DNA of 14,593 nt from Candidatus Scatousia excrementipullorum (GTDB lineage Bacteria; Cyanobacteriota; Vampirovibrionia; Gastranaerophilales; Gastranaerophilaceae): positions 1-14,593 of the forward strand of contig JADIND010000039.1 of assembly GCA_017694215.1 (NCBI GenBank), read 5' to 3'. The notes beneath the pieces were generated by a model. That model was not told the origin of the DNA. It did no database searches and saw nothing but the letters and a program-made list of their open reading frames with translations. Below, piece by piece: positions 5,958-12,961 of the stretch. A program made the position numbers and the translations under genes. Numbering within the stretch: the stretch's first letter is position 1; each line of letters begins with the position of its first letter.

Positions 5958-6671
5958 TTATTCTCTGATATTAATACCTTTGTTGTACATGTCATCTACA
6001 ACCTTCATCATTCTGGTACTTGCAAGCATTGAGGCATTCATTCTGAGCATGTCATTTACGGCACTGTATACGTCAACGTTTGAATTCTCAATGTTGTTTT
6101 GCTTGAAACATAAATGCTCTTTAACAAGCATTGGTTCTCCGGACTCTTCGGTTGGAACCATTTTGTTCATTCCAGCCTGTTCAAGTCCTTCAGGACAGGC
6201 AAATCTTACAAGCGGGATATTCCCGATTTTTTTGCCCGGCGATGATTTTGAGTCGTATGAAATTACGTCTCCGTTTTCTCTTATGATAAATTTGTAGCAG
6301 TTTGCGGGTATTTGAATTCCGTTTCCTACAATCCAGTCATCGCTTGTTACCAGATATCCGTTTTTTCCCTGCTTAAAAGAACCGTCACGGGTATATGCAA
6401 CTTCTCCTGTTTTAGCAAATACAGGGATATATCCGGCTCCGTCTATTGCAACGTCAAACGGGTTGCTGGTAATTCTGATTGAACCCTGCGAATGGTCGGT
6501 TCTGACAGCCCCTGTGAGGTATCCGTCCTCATGCAGCATTTGTTCAAAACGTACCCCTTTATAACCGGTGGTGTTAAGGTTTGCCAAGTCATTTGCAATA
6601 TAACCCAGTTTTTCCCACTGATTAGTTACGTTATTTGTGCTTTTTCTGATTATACCCTGTAAATTCTGCAT
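5958..6671 (-). CDS. flgG: Flagellar rod/hook basal-body protein, FlgG/FlgF family
   Basis: A 237-residue rod protein, probably distal rod FlgG. It has the signature IANDLANLNTTGYKGVRF (25-42), a central QGSIRITSNPFDVAIDGAGY (62-81) that matches the family's Q-G-x-x-x-x-T-x-N-P-x-D-x-A-I motif, and YTRDGSFKQGKNGYLVT (93-109). The C-terminus (VDVYSAVNDMLRMNASM...) is more divergent than in typical FlgG and lacks the usual QRAYEAN motif. AGAGGA lies eight bases upstream. FlgF is the alternative; the family is certain, the paralogue is not, since two such genes are adjacent here. Confidence 0.82.
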   Translation of the reverse strand: MQNLQGIIRKSTNNVTNQWEKLGYIANDLANLNTTGYKGVRFEQMLHEDGYLTGAVRTDHSQGSIRITSNPFDVAIDGAGYIPVFAKTGEVAYTRDGSFKQGKNGYLVTSDDWIVGNGIQIPANCYKFIIRENGDVISYDSKSSPGKKIGNIPLVRFACPEGLEQAGMNKMVPTEESGEPMLVKEHLCFKQNNIENSNVDVYSAVNDMLRMNASMLASTRMMKVVDDMYNKGINIRE

Positions 6672-6688
6672 AATATTATTCCTCTATA

Positions 6689-7387
6689 CTATGATGCCGA
6701 GCCTAACTGCGATATGACCTTCTGAAGGTTCTGGTTTTGTATCATAAATATTTGTCTGTTTGCTTCAAATGTTCTTATGATAGGCATAAGACTCATAAAT
6801 TCGTTTTGCAGAGCTACGTTTGAATATTCGTTGTAACCCTGTTTAATTTTTGGCTCCATAACCAATATTCCGTTAGAATCTACAACACCGACATATGCAA
6901 CGCTTTCCTGTTTTTTAGTCTTGTCGTTGAATACGCTTAAAAGTCCGTTTTCATCAACTTTTATTTTTTTTAAATCATCAGGTACAACATGCAGTTTTAT
7001 CGGAATTCCGGCATTTGAAAGTACCTGATGGTCTTCCTGTGTCAGAAGATTGCCCTCTTTATCTATTTTAAAACGTCCGTCACGTGTTAATTTAACGCCT
7101 TCGGGACTTCTTGTTTGAAAGTATCCTTTTGTTGATATTGCAAGGTCAAGAGGGTTTTCTGACATCATAATACGTCCGATTTTTTCATCGGTTGTCTGCG
7201 AAAGTCCTTTAACCCCCAGTATTTCCGTAAATGATGATATTACGGGTTCCTGTCTTTGATAACCGATTTTATCAAAGCCTATGATGTTCTGGTTTGTCAT
7301 TGATACAAGCTCGCTTTGTACCTGCATTGCACGTATCGATGTCGCAAATCCGTTTTCAATATAGGAAACTCTTCCGTTTATTATCAT
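6689..7387 (-). CDS. Flagellar rod protein, FlgF/FlgG family (divergent)
   Basis: A 232-residue member of the rod/hook family, first gene of the flagellar block, likely FlgF or a second FlgG. SENPLDLAISTKGYFQTRSPEGVKLTRDGRFKIDKEGNLLT (75-115) is the diagnostic core, and the C-terminus YNEYSNVALQNEFMSLMPIIRTFEANRQIF matches the family's closing helix, with RTFEAN in place of QRAYEAN. The N-terminal NLANxxTxGY motif is degraded to NQNIIGFDKIGYQRQ. AGAGG lies seven bases before the ATG. The 17-base gap to the next gene implies co-transcription. The upstream divergent spacer (7388-7558) must hold the operon promoter, but I see no clear FliA-type site in it. Confidence 0.8.
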   Translation of the reverse strand: MIINGRVSYIENGFATSIRAMQVQSELVSMTNQNIIGFDKIGYQRQEPVISSFTEILGVKGLSQTTDEKIGRIMMSENPLDLAISTKGYFQTRSPEGVKLTRDGRFKIDKEGNLLTQEDHQVLSNAGIPIKLHVVPDDLKKIKVDENGLLSVFNDKTKKQESVAYVGVVDSNGILVMEPKIKQGYNEYSNVALQNEFMSLMPIIRTFEANRQIFMIQNQNLQKVISQLGSAS

Positions 7388-7510
7388 TTTACTACCTCTT
7401 ATTCATATATATTGACGGATATTATTCATGATGAATTAATTTTTTATATAAAAATCATCTATATATATGAATTTATCTTTTCTTTAATGATTTTCAAATT
7501 AAAGTCAAGT

Positions 7511-7539
7511 TTGTATTTTGTCTGCTGTTATGGTAGAAT
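7511..7539 (+). promoter_or_regulatory. Predicted sigma-70-type promoter for the M16 homologue
   Basis: TTGTAT (7511-7516), 17 bases, TAGAAT (7534-7539), with TGG in the extended -10 position. The start near 7546 would leave a 13-base leader with AGGAGAG directly before the ATG at 7559. Confidence 0.6.
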
Positions 7540-7558
7540 TGAGGCATAGGAGAGAGTA

Positions 7559-8773
7559 ATGGAAAGTCAGATTTTTAAATTAAAAAATAATATTGAAGTT
7601 TTTTACAGGCATAATGCCAAAACGCCCAGAATTGCTTTATGTTTTAATTTTTCTGTAAATAAGGCTGAAAAAAATCCGTGTGCTGCGGCTTTGATGGCGA
7701 GATTATTTATGCAGGGAACCAAAAATCGTACTGCGGAACAAATCGCTAATGAGCTGGAAGCTTACGCTATTGAGTTTTCTGCTATATTAAAATCTGACTA
7801 TTTGCAGTTTAAATTTGTTTGTTTGAATGAAGATTTTTCAAAGGCTCTTGAATTAATGTCAGATATTATTAAGAATTCAACTTTTGAGGAATTTGATAAA
7901 GAACTTTTAAAAATGAAGGGTGAGATTGTTGCGGAATTGGATTCCCCGAGAACAAAAGTTTCTGATGCTTATGAAAGAACAATGTTTAAGAATCATCCTT
8001 ACGGAACAACATATACATTGATGCTTGAAAACGCGGATAGTGTTACAAAGCAGGATGTTCTTGATGTTTATGAAGAAATAATGAATAACAGCAGAAAAGT
8101 TATTGCACTTGTCGGGGAAATTCCTTTTGAGGAGGCAAAAGAACAGCTTGATAATGCATTTTGTGATATCTCAAATGATAAGGATATTAAAGACCTTCCG
8201 GCGGTAAAGGCTTTGAATGGTGCAAATAATACTGAAATTATTAAACCTGACGCAAATCAGGCACATATTTTAAAAGGCTGGCTTGTTCCTTCTTATACAA
8301 GTGAAGATTATGCTCCTCTTTTGCTGTTAAATATAATTCTCGGAGCTTCCGGTTTATCGTCAAGGTTGTTTTTAGAATTACGTGACAAAAAAGGGCTTGC
8401 TTATGTTGTAAGAAGTTCTTATGAGGCACTTTCTTTATGCGGAAATTTCTCAATTTATATAGCAACTGAACCGAAAAATATTGAAGTTTCAATGGCAGGA
8501 TTTAAAGAAGAAATTGATAAAATAAAAACTGTTAAAGTCAGTGATGAAGAACTCGAAAACGCAAAAAATAACTTAATCGGCAAATGGGCATTTACGAGGG
8601 AAACAAATTTTCAACAGGCTTGTCTATATGCACATAGCGGTGTTCTCGGGCTTGGATTTGATTTTTATGACAGGGCAAAAGAGCTTGTTCTGAAGGTTAC
8701 TCCGGATCAAATTAAATCTTGTGCTGAAAAATATTTTAATGATAACTATGTTACGGCTGTCTTGAAGCCTTAA
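7559..8773 (+). CDS. M16-family (insulinase-like) peptidase homologue lacking the zinc motif
   Basis: The 404 residues have the two-half layout of the M16B family: N-terminal domain to about 195, then a second domain with GASGLSSRLFLELRDKKGLAYVVRSSYE (about 261-288), the conserved Arg/Tyr substrate-binding region. The N-terminal HxxEH zinc site is absent: where HFLEHMLFKGT is expected, the protein has ALMARLFMQGT (A44, A47, R48), although E126 in the third-ligand region is retained. It is therefore probably non-catalytic, like the inactive subunit of M16 pairs in mitochondria and many bacteria. The active partner is not in the window. No signal peptide is visible. The ribosome site is AGGAGAG. 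Family is sure; loss of activity follows from the missing ligands. Confidence 0.88.
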   Translation: MESQIFKLKNNIEVFYRHNAKTPRIALCFNFSVNKAEKNPCAAALMARLFMQGTKNRTAEQIANELEAYAIEFSAILKSDYLQFKFVCLNEDFSKALELMSDIIKNSTFEEFDKELLKMKGEIVAELDSPRTKVSDAYERTMFKNHPYGTTYTLMLENADSVTKQDVLDVYEEIMNNSRKVIALVGEIPFEEAKEQLDNAFCDISNDKDIKDLPAVKALNGANNTEIIKPDANQAHILKGWLVPSYTSEDYAPLLLLNIILGASGLSSRLFLELRDKKGLAYVVRSSYEALSLCGNFSIYIATEPKNIEVSMAGFKEEIDKIKTVKVSDEELENAKNNLIGKWAFTRETNFQQACLYAHSGVLGLGFDFYDRAKELVLKVTPDQIKSCAEKYFNDNYVTAVLKP

Positions 8774-8838
8774 CCCTGGCGGCTAATAGTTTGTATTCGA
8801 GTTTTAGCGGATAATATTTCAGAGTTTGAGGTGCTGCT

Positions 8839-9387
8839 TTGAAATATATTTTGCTGCTTTCGTTGTTTATGATTTTATCCGTAAAAACTTTTGCGGCTGA
8901 GGTTAATAATTTTTATCCCGGTATGTTTTTTAGTCCTGAAATTATAAAAATAGAAAATGTATTCAGAGCGATAGTTAAAGACTGCAGTAACAGTGTCGTA
9001 TATACAAGAGTTCCGCGTGGTTTAATTGTTAGTGTCGTTCAGTCTGAGCTTTTTGATAACGGAAGTACAGATATAAAAAGATGCGGTCTGCTTGTATTAA
9101 ATGCTCTTATAAAAGTCCTCAAAACATTCAATAACAGGTGTGTTATTGAATCTCATACCGATGAACTTCTTCCGGAGGGTTCTCCTTATACGGAAGATTG
9201 GGAAGTCAGTATCAGACGTGCCAATAAGATAGCTGCGTATATTGTTAAATACGGAAAAATTCCGCCTGAACAAATTTTTCCTTTAGGTTTCGGAAACTTT
9301 ATGCCGTTTAAAGAAACTGTTTCACGAAGCGGTTTTTCTGACAGCAGAATTGATTTTGTAATCATTGTTTATGATTATAAGCGTTAA
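8839..9387 (+). CDS. Exported OmpA/MotB-like peptidoglycan-binding domain protein
   Basis: The 182 residues start at TTG 8839, five bases after GAGGTG. Residues 1-19 (KYILLLSLFMILSVKTFA, then AEV) form a clear signal peptide. The rest is one OmpA-C domain: LFDNGSTDIK (71-80), IESHTDE (103-109) for the peptidoglycan-contacting loop, DWEVSIRRANKIAAYI (120-135), then PLGFGNFMPF and the closing SRIDFVI strand. The W-E-x-S-x-x-R-A spacing is closer to MotB than to classical OmpA, but the MotB membrane helix with its proton-carrying Asp is missing. The final Asn-Arg-Arg of many relatives is replaced by SDSRID. It lies downstream of the M16 homologue by 65 bases and overlaps the sigma factor tail to tail by 4 bases. 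A flagellar role is suggested by location only. Confidence 0.82.
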   Translation: MKYILLLSLFMILSVKTFAAEVNNFYPGMFFSPEIIKIENVFRAIVKDCSNSVVYTRVPRGLIVSVVQSELFDNGSTDIKRCGLLVLNALIKVLKTFNNRCVIESHTDELLPEGSPYTEDWEVSIRRANKIAAYIVKYGKIPPEQIFPLGFGNFMPFKETVSRSGFSDSRIDFVIIVYDYKR

Positions 9388-10211
9388 GCAATGATGCTTT
9401 GATGCATTCTTGATGTTCTGTTTTCACTCAGGATGTTTTTCAATTTCATAATGGCTTGTGCATGAAGCTGGCAGACTCGCGATTCAGACATATTAATGGT
9501 TGCCCCTATTTCTTTAAGTGTCATATTTTCCTGATAATACAAAACCATTATAATACGTTCTCTTTCAGGAAGTCTGCGGAGAGCTTTTTCAAGTTCCTGT
9601 TTAACGTTTTTTTCTTCCATGCTCTCTTGAGGGTTAAGCTTTACTGTATCCTGAATAGTATCAATTATTTCAACACTGTCATCCGAGTTTCCTTTTTTAT
9701 CGTAAATAGATGTCATAATAGTGTCTTCAGACATAATTTGAGTAACTTTTTCCGGATCCATATCAAGATACTTTGCTATTTCTGCAGTGGTAGGCATTCT
9801 GCCCAGTTCCTGCTTTAGATGTTCCTGTGCATTTTTTATATCTTTAATTTTTTTTCTGACACTTCTCGGCAAAAAATCTTCTGCCCTTATTTTATCTAAA
9901 ATAGCCCCTCTTATTCTGATTAATGCGTAAGTTTCAAATCTGGTATTTTTTTGAATTGAAAATCTCTCTATTGCGTTAATCAACCCTTCAACACCATACC
10001 CTGCAACATCTTCTATAGATACGGTCGGAGGGAGCGAAACTTTTATCCTGCCAACTACATAGCGGATTAAATAGATATACTGGACAATAAGAGTATCTCT
10101 TACCTGTTTGTTTGATTTATCTTTGAAATATTCTTGCCAAACGGTAGTTAATTCCTCTTCCGAAAGCCTTTTTATATTGTTATATGATGTAAAATCAAAG
10201 CTTTGATCCAT
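9384..10211 (-). CDS. fliA: RNA polymerase sigma factor, FliA/SigD/WhiG family
   Basis: A 275-residue alternative sigma factor of the sigma-28 group, which in most bacteria directs late flagellar and chemotaxis genes. Region 2 spans about 33-112, with EDVAGYGVEGLINAIERF and RFETYALIRIRGAILDKIRAEDFLPRSVR, diagnostic of FliA. Region 3 (about 118-165) includes LGRMPTTAEIAKYL. Region 4 (about 205-262) has the helix-turn-helix TLKEIGATINMSESRVCQLH. Length is slightly above the usual 230-260 because of the N-terminal 20 and a basic tail. A weak GGGTGG precedes the ATG. A partner anti-sigma FlgM is not in the window. The stop codon is shared in opposite orientation with the OmpA-like gene (TTAA at 9384-9387). 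Confidence 0.92.
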   Translation of the reverse strand: MDQSFDFTSYNNIKRLSEEELTTVWQEYFKDKSNKQVRDTLIVQYIYLIRYVVGRIKVSLPPTVSIEDVAGYGVEGLINAIERFSIQKNTRFETYALIRIRGAILDKIRAEDFLPRSVRKKIKDIKNAQEHLKQELGRMPTTAEIAKYLDMDPEKVTQIMSEDTIMTSIYDKKGNSDDSVEIIDTIQDTVKLNPQESMEEKNVKQELEKALRRLPERERIIMVLYYQENMTLKEIGATINMSESRVCQLHAQAIMKLKNILSENRTSRMHQSIIA

Positions 10212-10252
10212 TAATCCACCCGAAGTTTTGTAATAATTCTTTACATTTATAT

Positions 10253-10281
10253 TTTATAACATCCCGTGAAGCTAACATCAT
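10253..10281 (-). promoter_or_regulatory. Possible extended -10 promoter for fliA
   Basis: Minus strand TATAAA (10258-10253) preceded by TGT, with a weak ATGATG 17 bases upstream. The leader would be about 35 bases. The -35 matches only 3 of 6. Confidence 0.35.
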
Positions 10282-10308
10282 TTAAAAAGAGGAATGTATA
10301 AAAAATAC

Positions 10309-10336
10309 TAAAGTGTGTGGTGGATGTGTCCGATAA
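10309..10336 (+). promoter_or_regulatory. Sigma-28-like promoter match, facing the CNNM gene
   Basis: TAAAGTGT (10309-10316), 12 bases, TCCGATAA (10329-10336). The FliA consensus is TAAAGTTT-N11-GCCGATAA, so each box matches 7 of 8 with the spacer one base long. It sits between fliA and the 3' end of the CNNM gene and would produce RNA antisense to the latter; no plus-strand gene follows it for over 2 kb. Possibly coincidental. Confidence 0.35.
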
Positions 10337-10351
10337 TTTTTTCCGCAGATT

Positions 10352-11713
10352 TTATTTAGCTTCTTCTTCAGATTTTTCTTCGTTTTCTGTTTCGACCGGT
10401 TGTTTAATTATTTCGAGTTTGGTAATTCTTGCTCCGTCAATTTCTTTTACTATAAAAGTTAAATTATTTAATTCTGCTGTATCGTTAACCTGTGCTAATC
10501 TGCCGAGAAGTTTAACAACCAGTCCTCCTATTGTATCAACATCTTCATCATCTATTGAATCTTTGTCGAATCCGAAAAATTCTGCCATTTCGTCCAATCT
10601 CATCATGGCATTTGCCATATATTTATTCGGTTCAATTTCTTTAATTTCAATTTCTTCTTCTTCGTCAAATTCGTCCTGAACTTCTCCGAAAATTTCTTCA
10701 AGAACATCTTCTAGCGTAATTAAACCGGATGTTCCGCCAAATTCATCAATAACAATAGCCATTTGTCCCTTTCTTTTTTTGAATTCAAGAACAAGATTAT
10801 CCATTGTTATTGTTTCCGGAACAAGCAGAATATCTCTCAATAAAGATTTGATAGGTCTTTCTTCATTTTTAATAGAAAGCGAATATAAATCTTTAACATG
10901 TATAAGTCCGATGATATGGTCTATATCTTCACTGTATACAGGATATCTTGTATATTGATTTTCAGCGGCAAGTTTATTGAGTTCTTCAAGCGTCATATCT
11001 TCCGGAATACAAACCATATCGGTTCTTGGAATCATTACCTGTTTTGCTGTTAAATCTGAAAATTTAAATACATTATGAAGCATATCTTTTTCTGTTTCAT
11101 TTAAAACTCCGCCTTTGTAACTTTGTTTTACAAGCATATCAAGTTCTTCTGTTGAATGAACAAGAGAACCTTTATGCGAATGAGGAATATGCATCATATT
11201 GAGTACAGAATTTCCGAATCCGTTCAAAAGCCAGATGAACGGGTTAAATACAACCGTTATCATCTGCATTGGTTTTGCAACAAATAATGCTGTTTTTTCG
11301 GTATATTCAAGAGCTATCGATTTAGGTATCAATTCGCCTATAACAACATGAAGGAATGTAATCAATGCGAAGGAAATTGATACAGATACAGTATGAGTTG
11401 CGATTGTATGGCTTACACCGGGGAGAAAATTGAATATCGGTTCTATAATTCTTGCAAGGGTGCCTTCTCCTACCCAACCTAAACCGATACTGGATATTGT
11501 GACCCCGAGTTGTACCGCTGCAATAAATTTATCTAAATCTTTTAGTGCTTCCATTGCAACTTTTGCGGTGTTGTTGCCTTCATTTACCAGTTGTTCTATT
11601 CTGGTTTTGCGGACTTTTACCATTGCAAATTCAGAAGCAACAAAAAATCCGTTAGAAAGTAATAAAAATATTATGATACCTAAATTTACTGCAATACTGC
11701 TCATCTCACTCAT
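10352..11713 (-). CDS. CNNM/CorC-type membrane transporter with CBS domains (HlyC/CorC family)
   Basis: This 453-residue inner-membrane protein is of the CNNM/MpfA/CorC type, associated with magnesium or other divalent cation efflux; older databases call it hemolysin-like. Domains in order: CNNM (DUF21) membrane domain at about 5-190 with helices near 8-30, 62-82, 105-128 and 142-168 and the GELIPKSIALEYTEK motif (126-140); a CBS pair at about 220-345, with KQVMIPRTDM and AIVIDEFGGTSGLITLEDVLEEIFGE; and a C-terminal CorC/HlyC domain at about 358-436. An acidic tail closes it. The length is typical. ATG 11713 has a good TTGCAT-N17-TATAAT promoter behind it but only a distant AAAGGG (12 bases), so an ATG nine bases further in is possible. 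The exact ion is not readable from sequence. Confidence 0.92.
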   Translation of the reverse strand: MSEMSSIAVNLGIIIFLLLSNGFFVASEFAMVKVRKTRIEQLVNEGNNTAKVAMEALKDLDKFIAAVQLGVTISSIGLGWVGEGTLARIIEPIFNFLPGVSHTIATHTVSVSISFALITFLHVVIGELIPKSIALEYTEKTALFVAKPMQMITVVFNPFIWLLNGFGNSVLNMMHIPHSHKGSLVHSTEELDMLVKQSYKGGVLNETEKDMLHNVFKFSDLTAKQVMIPRTDMVCIPEDMTLEELNKLAAENQYTRYPVYSEDIDHIIGLIHVKDLYSLSIKNEERPIKSLLRDILLVPETITMDNLVLEFKKRKGQMAIVIDEFGGTSGLITLEDVLEEIFGEVQDEFDEEEEIEIKEIEPNKYMANAMMRLDEMAEFFGFDKDSIDDEDVDTIGGLVVKLLGRLAQVNDTAELNNLTFIVKEIDGARITKLEIIKQPVETENEEKSEEEAK

Positions 11714-11760
11714 TTATAATATATTCCCTTTATATTTAATCTCATTTACTTTTTAAAGTA

Positions 11761-11789
11761 ATTATAATATTACCGGCTCTAAAATGCAA
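11761..11789 (-). promoter_or_regulatory. Predicted sigma-70-type promoter for the CNNM transporter gene
   Basis: Minus strand TTGCAT (11789-11784), 17 bases, TATAAT (11766-11761). A start near 11754 would give a leader of about 40 bases. The -35 lies just behind the metallophosphoesterase stop codon, so the two minus-strand genes need not be one operon. Confidence 0.65.
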
Positions 11790-11794
11790 CTGAC

Positions 11795-12610
11795 TTATTT
11801 CACGTTTACATCTCTTAACTGGGTATAAATCATAGTGGAGAATCCCTTTGTGGAAACTACATCTATAATTTTATACTGATTCGGTTGTACAAGCAGTGAC
11901 GGAGACGATATGTGATAGATTCCGTCCTGCATTTTTTCACTGTTGAGGTGATAGTGTCCAGATATAACTGCCTTGACGTTAGGATATTTTTTCAGGAGTT
12001 CTAAATATTTTTCTTTTTGATAAGTTCTGTGAGAACGTGATTCCCGAGGTTCTACAAGCGGGAAGTGTTGTAAAATGATGACCTGTTTTTTGTGATATTT
12101 TTTTAAGTTTTTTTCAAGCCAGGTAAGAGTTTCTTCTTTATAATAGCCTACGTTTCCAGGGATGACTTCCTTTGCTCCGTCAACTACTATAAACACAAAT
12201 TCGCCTTTTTTAAAAACATAATTCGGAGTTTTGTATCTGTAAAGAAAATTATTTTCTTTTACGACTTCAAAATATTCTTCTTTCGAAAGACCGTTTGTTT
12301 TAAACACATCATGGTTTCCGATAACAAGGTAATAAGGAACATTCAGTTTATTGACTATTCTTATGAAAGCTGCAAGTTCTTCCGGCTGGGGTTTATCTAT
12401 ATTGTCACCGGTGAAAGCAACAAAAGAAACCCCTTCAAGTTTGTTAATGTCCTCAACTGTTTTTTTTAATACTTCCTCGGAATAAGGGTTGCTTATTGTA
12501 AAATGCGGATCCGTTACCTGAACAAATTTAATCTCACCTGCAGTTGCAATATTTTGTATTAATAATCCCGAAATCAGAGTTATAATAAATTTTAAAAATA
12601 AATTTTTCAT
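11795..12610 (-). CDS. Exported calcineurin-like metallophosphoesterase
   Basis: A two-metal phosphoesterase. I start it at ATG 12610 (MKNLFLKFIITLISG) because GGAG lies at the proper distance; the frame can be extended to a TTG at 12622, but that TTG overlaps the ribosome site. Residues 1-24 form a signal peptide (cleavage probably after ATA/G), so the enzyme should act in the periplasm or outside. The full metal-site set is present: VTDPH (32-36), GDNID (68-72), GNHD (98-101), then QHFP and GHYH further on. The mature domain has about 245 residues, a minimal single-domain form. Substrate cannot be read: phosphodiester, nucleotide or phospholipid headgroup are all possible. It is divergent from rqcP. 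Confidence 0.88.
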   Translation of the reverse strand: MKNLFLKFIITLISGLLIQNIATAGEIKFVQVTDPHFTISNPYSEEVLKKTVEDINKLEGVSFVAFTGDNIDKPQPEELAAFIRIVNKLNVPYYLVIGNHDVFKTNGLSKEEYFEVVKENNFLYRYKTPNYVFKKGEFVFIVVDGAKEVIPGNVGYYKEETLTWLEKNLKKYHKKQVIILQHFPLVEPRESRSHRTYQKEKYLELLKKYPNVKAVISGHYHLNSEKMQDGIYHISSPSLLVQPNQYKIIDVVSTKGFSTMIYTQLRDVNVK

Positions 12611-12639
12611 GTAATACTCCAAAACTTTTTTATGAAAAA

Positions 12640-12648
12640 ATTATATCA
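12640..12648 (-). promoter_or_regulatory. Extended -10 element for the metallophosphoesterase gene
   Basis: Minus strand TGATATAAT: a perfect TATAAT with the TGN extension, start predicted near 12633, leader about 22 bases. No -35 is recognisable, which extended -10 promoters tolerate. Confidence 0.5.
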
Positions 12649-12691
12649 TGAATTGAATTCGTATGATAAAATATTAAAAAACGGAGAAGAA

Positions 12692-12940
12692 ATGAGGCTA
12701 GATAAATTTTTAAAAGTTTCAAGATTAATCAAAAGAAGAACTGTTGCAAATGAGGTTTCCGATACGGGCAGAATAAGCGTAAACGGAAATCCTGCAAAAG
12801 CCGCCAAACAACTGAAAGAAGGCGATATTATAGAAATTGAATACGCAAACAGAACTGTAAAGGTAAAAGTTCTGAAAGTTCCGACTGGTAATGTAAGCGT
12901 TCAGGAAGCTCCATCTTTATATGAAGTTTTAGATATGTAG
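12692..12940 (+). CDS. rqcP: RqcP, S4-domain RNA-binding protein of ribosome quality control
   Basis: An 82-residue S4-domain protein of the Hsp15/YabO group. In Bacillus subtilis RqcP (YabO) binds stalled 50S subunits with RqcH and supports alanine tailing of the blocked peptide. MRLDKFLKVSRLIKRRTVANE, then GRISVNGNPAKAAKQLKEGDIIEIEY, matches YabO closely over its whole length, including the short C-terminal SLYEVL. The start is ATG 12692 with GGAGAAGAA directly before it; an upstream in-frame ATG at 12632 has no ribosome site and would add 20 residues absent from the family. rqcH is not in the window. It is convergent with the zincin-like gene, with a 21-base gap and no visible terminator. 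Confidence 0.9.
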   Translation: MRLDKFLKVSRLIKRRTVANEVSDTGRISVNGNPAKAAKQLKEGDIIEIEYANRTVKVKVLKVPTGNVSVQEAPSLYEVLDM

Positions 12941-12961
12941 GAATATTTTTATTTGTCTGCC

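Noticed and set aside
7411..7439. TTGACG-N17-ATTAAT as a promoter for the M16 gene
   Set aside because: Its -10 is poor and it lies 120 bases away; the TTGTAT-N17-TAGAAT pair at 7511-7539 fits better.
8839..9387. Calling the OmpA-like protein MotB
   Set aside because: The N-terminus is a cleavable signal peptide without the stator helix and its essential Asp; motA is not adjacent.
12611..12622. TTG start four codons earlier for the metallophosphoesterase
   Set aside because: It overlaps the GGAG that serves ATG 12610, and the signal peptide begins naturally at the ATG.
12632..12691. Upstream ATG adding 20 residues to RqcP
   Set aside because: No ribosome site; the family starts at MRLDKFLKVSRL, and ATG 12692 has GGAGAAGAA directly before it.
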